From DASYAN01 sp036501345 (GTDB lineage Bacteria; Chloroflexota; Ktedonobacteria; Ktedonobacterales; Ktedonobacteraceae), in the NCBI GenBank assembly GCA_036501345.1, contig DASYAN010000442.1, positions 1-11,150 on the forward strand: 11,150 nucleotides of DNA, in the 5' to 3' direction. The translations under genes and the position numbers were made by a program. This document shows positions 1 through 4,917 of the stretch, piece after piece. A model generated the notes under the pieces. The model ran no database searches. It saw only the letters and a program-made list of their open reading frames with translations, and was not told the origin of the DNA. The stretch's first letter is position 1. Each line of letters starts with the position of its first letter.

Positions 1-17
1 CCCGCAAGAAATTGTGA

Positions 18-1478
18 TTACAGGCAATTTGTCAGAAGAGGCAGCAGCACATCATCTTTTCTACTTAACAACGGCGAGCGCAAACGTTCAACAACAACGA
101 CACGAATGCGCCGCTGATGCTGCTCGTAGCGAGCTAAGTCATCAGACTGCAGTCCGGTAGCTTCGACCCACTTCATCAAAGGCTTCATGCCAATTGGCGG
201 ATGAGCAAACGAGATCCAGACATCCATATCCCATTTCTCCGGGCGTGGGATATCTAGTAGGACCTCATAGTCTGCAATCTCTATCTCCAAAGCTTTAGCC
301 AGTTCAGCCGCCAGCTTTTGCTCAACACGCCGCCGCCGTTGCACATCCCAGAAGAGTGCCTCCAAACGACGAAAGAAACTTCCGGCAGCTGGACTAACCT
401 CCAGCACGACCTTATAGGGGCTACGCATGTTCAAATCGCCCGCCAGAGCACGCGAACTGACTGGCATGCGCTCATTGGCCAATACATTGAGCAGAGCCTC
501 ATCCGTCAGCCCAATCAGTTGTTCTGCCTGCAGTGTTTCAGCTACAAGCGCATCATAAACAGCGCGTATGAGCATAACTTGTAAAGCCCGACTGGTATGA
601 TGCCAGTAGATATTATCGAACATCTCCTGCCGAGCGTGTAGCAACGAGTGCAACGGACTAATGCCTTTATGCGTGACAACGATACAGCGTTCACCCTGCA
701 CATTATCATGTACGCGTAACGCCCCCAGCAAACGAGCAACATCCACACCACCGTAGGGCACATTACAGGCACGCGCATCCCGAGGCAGATAATCCAGCTT
801 ATCAACATCCAGAGCACCGCTCAGCAAAGAACTCAGCAGTTCGTCACCGGATAATAACGCTTTACCGAGAGGAGGATCAATCACATCAGCTACACGCTCA
901 GGTGAGAGTCGATAATCCCGCTCCAGAATCGTCGCAACCTCACTCTTCTCGATAATTGAGCGCCCCACCTTCTCATGGTTCACAATCGGAGCACCAAGAT
1001 CCTCAATTGTATGGGAAAAAGGATAGTGCCCGATATCATGTAAAAGGGCCGCGACAAGCACCGCCTGAATACTACTCTTAGCTATCCCATTGAGTCCACC
1101 CTCATCGCCACGCCATAGCAACGCGCGTAGAGCACGCACCATCAAGTGATAACAACCCAGACTATGCTCATAGCGTGTGTGCGTCGCTCCGGGCCAGATG
1201 CGATAGACAAAACCGAGCTGCTTCACCTGCTGCAAACGCAGAAACGCCGATGTATTAATCAGCTTCAATTCGCGCGGTCCCAGAGGAATTAGATCATAAA
1301 GACTATCGCGCACAGTGCTTACTGGTTGTTCATCAGGCAACAGCGGATAGCCAGTCTCATCCTCCCAGCTAGGCTGCTGACCTATTTGCACCATAGCTTC
1401 AGAAATGGACGAGTTGTTCTGGTCCAATGATTGGCCTTCGATGGAAGCTTTATTGATCTGCTCTTCAGGCATCTTCAT
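18..1478 (-). CDS. HD-domain phosphohydrolase, SAMHD1/dGTPase-like
   Basis: The product (486 aa from the chosen start) belongs to the HD superfamily of metal-dependent phosphohydrolases that includes SAMHD1 and bacterial dGTPase-like proteins. Members hydrolyse dNTPs or related phosphoesters; the substrate here is unknown. Numbered from the chosen ATG, the motif TRYEHSLG gives His105, the signature HDIGHYPFSH gives His147-Asp148 with His151 and His156, NHEKVG gives His168, and DVDKLDYLPRD around 224-234 supplies the last metal-ligand Asp. All ligands seem present, so an active enzyme is expected. The C-terminal third (about 330-486) is less recognisable. The frame stays open upstream to an ATG at 1499, but that start would lie on top of the TACAAT -10 box at 1485-1490. 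I therefore prefer the ATG at 1478, which has no Shine-Dalgarno and fits a leaderless transcript. The gene is divergent from the HAD gene across a 600-bp regulatory region. The family call is firm; the substrate is open. Confidence 0.88.
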   Translation of the reverse strand: MKMPEEQINKASIEGQSLDQNNSSISEAMVQIGQQPSWEDETGYPLLPDEQPVSTVRDSLYDLIPLGPRELKLINTSAFLRLQQVKQLGFVYRIWPGATHTRYEHSLGCYHLMVRALRALLWRGDEGGLNGIAKSSIQAVLVAALLHDIGHYPFSHTIEDLGAPIVNHEKVGRSIIEKSEVATILERDYRLSPERVADVIDPPLGKALLSGDELLSSLLSGALDVDKLDYLPRDARACNVPYGGVDVARLLGALRVHDNVQGERCIVVTHKGISPLHSLLHARQEMFDNIYWHHTSRALQVMLIRAVYDALVAETLQAEQLIGLTDEALLNVLANERMPVSSRALAGDLNMRSPYKVVLEVSPAAGSFFRRLEALFWDVQRRRRVEQKLAAELAKALEIEIADYEVLLDIPRPEKWDMDVWISFAHPPIGMKPLMKWVEATGLQSDDLARYEQHQRRIRVVVVERLRSPLLSRKDDVLLPLLTNCL

Positions 1479-1484
1479 AGGAAA

Positions 1485-1514
1485 ATTGTAGCAGACCAAG
1501 AGGGCAAATGTCTA
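1485..1514 (-). promoter_or_regulatory. sigma70-type promoter of the HD gene, probably leaderless
   Basis: On the minus strand TAGACA (1514-1509) and TACAAT (1490-1485) are separated by 18 bp. Each hexamer matches the consensus at five of six bases. Transcription should begin about 7 nt beyond the -10 box, which is the A of the ATG at 1478. No Shine-Dalgarno lies between. The promoter position is seen in the sequence; leaderless initiation is inferred. Confidence 0.6.
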
Positions 1515-1586
1515 ACCTGGAAGCTCGTTGGAGAAATGCCCTGTAATACGCTTATTCTACGTACCACGAAAGAGGTTTCCAGGTTA
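1513..1586. repeat. 10-bp inverted repeat with 54-bp spacing
   Basis: TAACCTGGAA at 1513-1522 is matched exactly by its reverse complement at 1577-1586. The left arm overlaps the -35 box of the HD promoter. No gene is seen inside. It could be a protein-binding pair, a long RNA stem in a transcript from the upstream promoter at 1774-1802, or the ends of a small relic element. None of these can be decided from sequence alone. Confidence 0.5.
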
Positions 1587-1596
1587 CTTTGTTAGA

Positions 1597-1646
1597 AGTT
1601 CCCTAAGTTGCGGTATAGTCGTTACTATGAAAATTCTCAGGGAACT
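1597..1646. repeat. Nested, symmetric inverted repeat
   Basis: Outer arms AGTTCCCT (1597-1604) and AGGGAACT (1639-1646) enclose inner arms ATAGT (1615-1619) and ACTAT (1624-1628) around a 4-nt loop. The unpaired segments between the arms are 10 nt on each side, so both stems share one centre. On the minus strand this lies 120-170 nt downstream of the predicted start of the promoter at 1774-1802. It may fold in that transcript. It lacks a T-run, so it is not a standard terminator. Confidence 0.45.
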
Positions 1647-1773
1647 ATCTCATATCACAAAGTACCAGTAAAACATGTAAGCCTTAGCCAGCTTCCTTCA
1701 TCAACAATATGAAGCGACTGACTGTAAGCAAAAGGTTAGTGAGAGATATCCCTCTTTCAACCTTGTCCTTTTA

Positions 1774-1802
1774 AGTATAACCAAGAAAATAGCTCTTTTC
1801 AA
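1774..1802 (-). promoter_or_regulatory. sigma70-type promoter abutting the TGTCA array
   Basis: On the minus strand TTGAAA (1802-1797) and TATACT (1779-1774) are 17 bp apart, each five of six to consensus. The -35 box directly follows the last half-site of the array at 1803-1874, a usual place for a PhoB-type activator. Predicted transcription starts near 1767 and runs toward the HD gene, leaving about 290 nt before its ATG. In that leader only very short frames occur, for example a TTG-started 19-codon frame from 1761. The transcript could be a long HD leader or a separate small RNA. Confidence 0.5.
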
Positions 1803-1874
1803 TGACAAAATAGTGACAGTTTTATAACAAATAGTGACAGTTTTATGGCAGGATAGTGACAAATAAAAATGACA
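1803..1874 (-). promoter_or_regulatory. Array of seven TGTCA-type half-sites, Pho-box-like
   Basis: On the minus strand, half-sites with their 5' T at 1874, 1861, 1850, 1839, 1829, 1818 and 1807 read TGTCA, TGTCA, TGCCA, TGTCA, TGTTA, TGTCA, TGTCA. Steps are 13, 11, 11, 10, 11 and 11 bp, and the spacers are A/T-rich. Two 17-bp stretches (1809-1825 and 1830-1846) are identical. The known E. coli Pho box is a pair of CTGTCA-type 7-mers separated by four A/T-rich bases, an 11-bp period. The pair CTGTCAC-TATT-TTGTCAT here (1819-1802) matches that plan. A PhoB/OmpR-family activator array is my preferred reading. The alternative is a relic transposon end, because TnsB/IstA-type transposases also bind repeated TGACA-like sites. 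Confidence 0.5.
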
Positions 1875-1900
1875 CAATGCCAAGCAGTTGATATTTACCA

Positions 1901-1929
1901 TTGAATATTAGGGGCTATTATAGTATAAT
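1901..1929 (+). promoter_or_regulatory. sigma70-type promoter toward the HAD gene
   Basis: TTGAAT (1901-1906) and a perfect TATAAT (1924-1929) are 17 bp apart. Transcription should start near 1936 and run 160 nt to the HAD start codon at 2096. It is divergent from the promoter at 1774-1802, with the TGTCA array between the two. Confidence 0.6.
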
Positions 1930-1942
1930 TCAAATATGCTGA

Positions 1943-1998
1943 CTGCATGAGCTTCCCATGCAGGATTGAAATGTCCTCGCTTTTTGAGCTTGGGACAT
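1943..1998 (+). other. Two hairpins in the HAD leader
   Basis: CTGCATG (1943-1949) pairs with CATGCAG (1957-1963) over a 7-nt loop, and ATGTCC (1971-1976) pairs with GGACAT (1993-1998) with a further GCT/AGC inner pairing. Both would lie within the first 65 nt of a transcript starting near 1936. I do not recognise a known riboswitch class. Neither has a T-run, so they are not intrinsic terminators as they stand. Confidence 0.4.
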
Positions 1999-2013
1999 AG
2001 ATTGATTGCAAAA

Positions 2014-2033
2014 AATACTTAAATTTAAGTATT
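2014..2033. promoter_or_regulatory. Perfect 20-bp palindrome, candidate operator
   Basis: AATACTTAAA followed directly by its reverse complement gives a perfect palindrome with no spacer, 62 bp before the HAD start codon. A second possible promoter, TTGATA (2032-2037) with TAATGT (2054-2059) 16 bp on, would have its -35 box at the edge of the palindrome. Dimeric winged-helix repressors such as MarR or HxlR types bind sites of this sort. No regulator gene is adjacent, so the binding protein is unknown. Confidence 0.45.
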
Positions 2034-2095
2034 GATATGATATGGTTGGGACTTAATGTTAAATTGGCGATTGAAGAGGCATATTCGGAGCAAGC

Positions 2096-2986
2096 ATGAA
2101 ATTAGCACCTCAGCAGATTAAGCTGCTGATTATAGATATTGATGGTACACTTCTCAATCCCCACAGACAGATTACGCATCAGACACGAGCAGCTATCCAG
2201 GCTGCACAAGCAGCTGGCGTTGTCGTCACACTGGCAACGGGACGCGGATATAGCAATAGTTTCCAAATCGCTAACGAACTCGGCCTCGCTATTCCTGTTA
2301 TCACCTATGATGGCGCACTGATCCTGTACCATCCTGACAGAACTATCATCCACACCCATACACTTGCTGCTGACATCGCACAGCAGGCAGCAGATATCCT
2401 GGTAGAGCATCGCATTCAGCCAATCATTCACCGTATGAATGGCGCTGGAGAAGAAATATGGACGGGACATGCAGAGTTCGACAACCCGGAACTGGCAGGA
2501 TATTTCGCAATCTTTCCCCATGCACAGCGTATGGATCATGCCGCGCTATGCACCAATCAGCCTGACCCGTTGCGCGTAGTTGGTTTCGCCTCGCAAGAAG
2601 CCCTCTCTCGGATCGCACCATCTATGGATGTTCTGGACTGCGCTTGGCACACCATCGAGCGGGGCAATTACGACTGTTCAGAAATTGCCATCATGGACAA
2701 GGCATGCTCCAAGGCCAGTAGCGTGATCATGCTCGCAAAACATCTGAACATTTCGCTCTCAAAAGTTATGGCGATCGGCGATAACATCAACGATCTCGAA
2801 ATGCTTCAGGAAGTTGGCTGGGGAGTAGCCATGGGTCAAGCATCAGCCATCATCAAAGAGGCCGCTCATGCCATTACAGCTAACAACGCCGAAGATGGAG
2901 TCGCACAGGCTATTGAACGCTATATCCTCTACAGCAATTGCGATACATATACAGCCTCAAACTCTTGTAACCGTTTAAACTGCTGA
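2096..2986 (+). CDS. Cof-type HAD-superfamily phosphatase
   Basis: This is a 296-aa HAD hydrolase of the Cof/type IIB group, which removes phosphate from sugar phosphates, nucleotides or cofactors. Motif I is IDIDGTLL with nucleophile Asp14 and acid/base Asp16. Motif II is LATGRGY with Thr48. Lys206 in the CSKASSV stretch is the likely motif III lysine. Motif IV is IGDNINDLEML with Asp229 and Asp233. The cap domain lies between about residues 80 and 190. GGAG at 2087-2090, 5 nt before the ATG, supports the start. Family members usually end just after the AIERYIL-like helix (about residue 278). Here about 18 further residues, with three cysteines and polar in character, run into DNA that is antisense coding for the next gene, a 58-bp tail-to-tail overlap. 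The substrate cannot be named. Upstream DNA carries a promoter, leader hairpins, a palindrome and the TGTCA array. Confidence 0.9.
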   Translation: MKLAPQQIKLLIIDIDGTLLNPHRQITHQTRAAIQAAQAAGVVVTLATGRGYSNSFQIANELGLAIPVITYDGALILYHPDRTIIHTHTLAADIAQQAADILVEHRIQPIIHRMNGAGEEIWTGHAEFDNPELAGYFAIFPHAQRMDHAALCTNQPDPLRVVGFASQEALSRIAPSMDVLDCAWHTIERGNYDCSEIAIMDKACSKASSVIMLAKHLNISLSKVMAIGDNINDLEMLQEVGWGVAMGQASAIIKEAAHAITANNAEDGVAQAIERYILYSNCDTYTASNSCNRLNC

Positions 2987-3639
2987 TGATTGGGATAAGC
3001 TTGCCAACGTTTCCGCTTGACCAGATTCAGAGCTGTATCGGCATGCATTCCACGTGCCACCAGGACAGCACAGGTTAGCAACACACTCCGACCGACACCA
3101 TGTTCACAATGGATTAAGACACACTCTCCCTTGTCCAGACGCTCATTCACCCAGGTCACACCTTGCATCAATTGTTTGACACTCAATGGATAGGTATCTG
3201 GCGTGGGCAGGTACAGCAATTCGATATTCTCACGTGCCAGAGCTTCTCTATCATCACAATACTCGGCCCGAGTATCTACAACATGCCTGATCCCTGTCAG
3301 CCCTAATGCCTTAATATCTTCGGGGTGAATGCGCCCACCAACCGCAAGATGCTCATCTACCCAGCTCATATTCAACGTATCAGGCAATGGAATATGCAGG
3401 GCCTTGGCTAAATGCTCCCCCTTAGAATCTTCAGAGAAAAAGCGCACTGCAATACGAGTCCAGCGTCGGTAGAAGAGCCGTAAAACCCCAGTAGAAGCCC
3501 AGCGCAGCACAGAAAAATTCACATGGGGTCGAGGATCATCCTCAGATGAAACAGGCGAAGATGGTAATGCAGTATTCGCTGGTATCTCACTTGCTTCTTG
3601 CTTAACTTCGGTAGGATGCTTGATTGGTTCAAACGGCAT
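2929..3639 (-). CDS. Dual-specificity-type protein tyrosine phosphatase
   Basis: The 236-aa product carries the Cys-X5-Arg active-site signature HCEHGVGRS, with nucleophile Cys178 and Arg184. A candidate general acid, Asp148, is in the PTPDTYP loop 30 residues earlier, and the C-terminal motif WQAYPNHQQFKRLQEFE is typical of DSP folds. Residues 1-40 are polar and probably disordered. Residues 41-70 are basic and hydrophobic (VLRLFYRRWTRIAVRFF) and may attach the protein to the membrane or to a partner. Substrates could be phosphotyrosine proteins or phospholipid-type phosphates; the sequence does not decide. The ATG at 3639 lies 19 bp after the DUF1385 stop, with AAAGGAA (3659-3653) as a distant Shine-Dalgarno, so the two genes are probably co-transcribed. 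The 3' end overlaps the convergent HAD gene by 58 bp. Confidence 0.85.
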   Translation of the reverse strand: MPFEPIKHPTEVKQEASEIPANTALPSSPVSSEDDPRPHVNFSVLRWASTGVLRLFYRRWTRIAVRFFSEDSKGEHLAKALHIPLPDTLNMSWVDEHLAVGGRIHPEDIKALGLTGIRHVVDTRAEYCDDREALARENIELLYLPTPDTYPLSVKQLMQGVTWVNERLDKGECVLIHCEHGVGRSVLLTCAVLVARGMHADTALNLVKRKRWQAYPNHQQFKRLQEFEAVYVSQLL

Positions 3640-3658
3640 GATCAGGTAAGTTCCTTTT

Positions 3659-4717
3659 CTACTTCGACACTGTCAGGGAAGATACATCATCCGTACGCTC
3701 ATTTTCCTGCTTTGGCTTATCATTGATCGATTCGTTGGCCTCATCAAATGCCAGCACACGCTGCAATGACGCGATAGCACACTCTATCATGCCATCATCA
3801 GGCTCGCACGTGGTTAACCCTTGTAAAGCCAAGCTAGGGGCAAGGAGCCAACGTACAACGCGAAATCGATAATTGGCTGCTCCCAAGCGTATCAGCTCAT
3901 AGGAAATGCCAGCCAAAACCGGCACCAATATAATACGGGATATTATTTTAACAGGCAATGATGGGGAGCCAATCAGTGCAAACACCAAGATTGAGACCAC
4001 CATGACTATCAGCAGAAAGCCTGTTCCACAGCGCGTATGCACTCGCGAAGCGCGACGGACATGCGGTATATCCAAGGGATCACCCTGCTCCATCGCATTG
4101 ATCGCTTTATGTTCCGCACCGTGATAGCCAAAGACACGTCGAATATCAGGAATACGACCAATCAAGTAGAGATAGCCAATCAGCAGTACAAGGCGAATGA
4201 CACCTTCAAAGACTAGATTGAGCCAACCCTCGCCGATCTGGTGACGTAACAGGTTTGCAAGCAAGAGGGGTGTGACAAAAAAGAGGCCAATCGCAAAAAC
4301 GAGTGATAGCAGCACAGTGACGAGGATAGCCACTTCCCCGAGTTGAGGCATCTCCTTTTCTGAAGTTTCGGAAGGTTCAGAGGTTTCGGGAGTTGCATTT
4401 GACCTAACCTCACTCTGCAATGGCTCATCTGTCCGAGAAGTCATAGTATTTGCAGCATCAGAACTTATCGCCCCGAAAGCGATGTTTGCAGAGAGCGTCA
4501 TTATACGCGTTCCCAACACCATCATTTCCCACAGGACCATTATGCCGCGTAAAAAAGGGAGGCGAAGCACTTTACTTTGATAGAGTTTTGAATTGAGGGC
4601 TTCTTCGTAAACGTAGATGTCTCCCTCTGGACGCCGGATCGCCGCAGCAACCGATTGACGTCCACGCATCATCACGCCCTCCATGATCGCCTGACCACCA
4701 TAATAAAATCTCGGCAT
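3659..4717 (-). CDS. DUF1385 family membrane protein (YqhQ-like)
   Basis: This 352-aa integral membrane protein shows the DUF1385 hallmarks: an N-terminal GGQAIMEGVMMRG (residues 7-19), GYHGAEHKAINAMEQG (197-212) with two conserved histidines, and HTRCGTGFLLIVM (227-239). Likely membrane segments are near residues 55-80, 128-157, 166-188, 233-251 and 257-275. An acidic, Ser/Thr-rich linker (about 85-125) follows the first, and a charged tail (about 325-352) ends the protein. The biochemical role of the family is not established. The conserved His and Cys residues suggest a metal site or enzymatic centre, which is inference. AAGGAT lies 9 nt before the ATG. In this window the gene sits between a lipid-type glycosyltransferase and a phosphatase, which hints at an envelope or lipid role. 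Confidence 0.92.
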   Translation of the reverse strand: MPRFYYGGQAIMEGVMMRGRQSVAAAIRRPEGDIYVYEEALNSKLYQSKVLRLPFLRGIMVLWEMMVLGTRIMTLSANIAFGAISSDAANTMTSRTDEPLQSEVRSNATPETSEPSETSEKEMPQLGEVAILVTVLLSLVFAIGLFFVTPLLLANLLRHQIGEGWLNLVFEGVIRLVLLIGYLYLIGRIPDIRRVFGYHGAEHKAINAMEQGDPLDIPHVRRASRVHTRCGTGFLLIVMVVSILVFALIGSPSLPVKIISRIILVPVLAGISYELIRLGAANYRFRVVRWLLAPSLALQGLTTCEPDDGMIECAIASLQRVLAFDEANESINDKPKQENERTDDVSSLTVSK

Positions 4718-4813
4718 TGAGCTTATCCTTTCAGCAACTACTCAGGGAAGCAACGGACGCAACCCCCAAAAGGCACACGGCGAATTGCAGTTCCTACCTA
4801 ATAACGATAAATT

Positions 4814-4830
4814 ATGTTCGTCTTGAACAT
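4814..4830. promoter_or_regulatory. ATGTTC-N5-GAACAT inverted repeat upstream of the DUF1385 gene
   Basis: ATGTTC at 4814-4819 and GAACAT at 4825-4830 form a 6-bp-arm inverted repeat about 97 bp upstream of the DUF1385 start, in A/T-rich DNA. It could be an operator. The arms are in the opposite order to the GAAC-N4-GTTC LexA box of Bacillus, so I do not call it a LexA site. No clear -35/-10 pair accompanies it. Confidence 0.3.
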
Positions 4831-4854
4831 TTTTCATAATTCACAGGATATGTC

Positions 4855-4906
4855 GCCCCTATACGCAATTTATTGCCAGCGGTAGGGGCTGCAATTGATT
4901 GCGCCC
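4855..4906. repeat. REP-like dispersed palindromic repeat element
   Basis: GCCCCTA (4855-4861) pairs with TAGGGGC (4883-4889). Inside and beyond are two copies of GCAAT-NN-ATTGC (4865-4876 and 4891-4902), and the second extends to GGGC/GCCC arms (4886-4889 and 4903-4906) with one bulged base. G/C-rich REP-type elements built around such arms are scattered through many bacterial genomes. It occupies the gap between the glycosyltransferase stop and the DUF1385 gene and may act as a transcriptional or mRNA-stability element. The element type is inferred from its structure. Confidence 0.5.
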
Positions 4907-4917
4907 GCTTTTATGGC

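Noticed and set aside
1803..1874. CRISPR or iteron origin
   Set aside because: The repeats are too short and closely phased for CRISPR, and there is no rep gene or replication context.
1701..1901. Minus-strand 66-codon open frame across the TGTCA array
   Set aside because: It reads through the array, so its repeated KTVTI pieces come from the DNA repeat. It has no ribosome site, and its start lies upstream of the promoter at 1774-1802.
4814..4830. LexA box
   Set aside because: The order GTTC-N5-GAAC is the reverse of the Bacillus-type box, and no SOS gene is adjacent.
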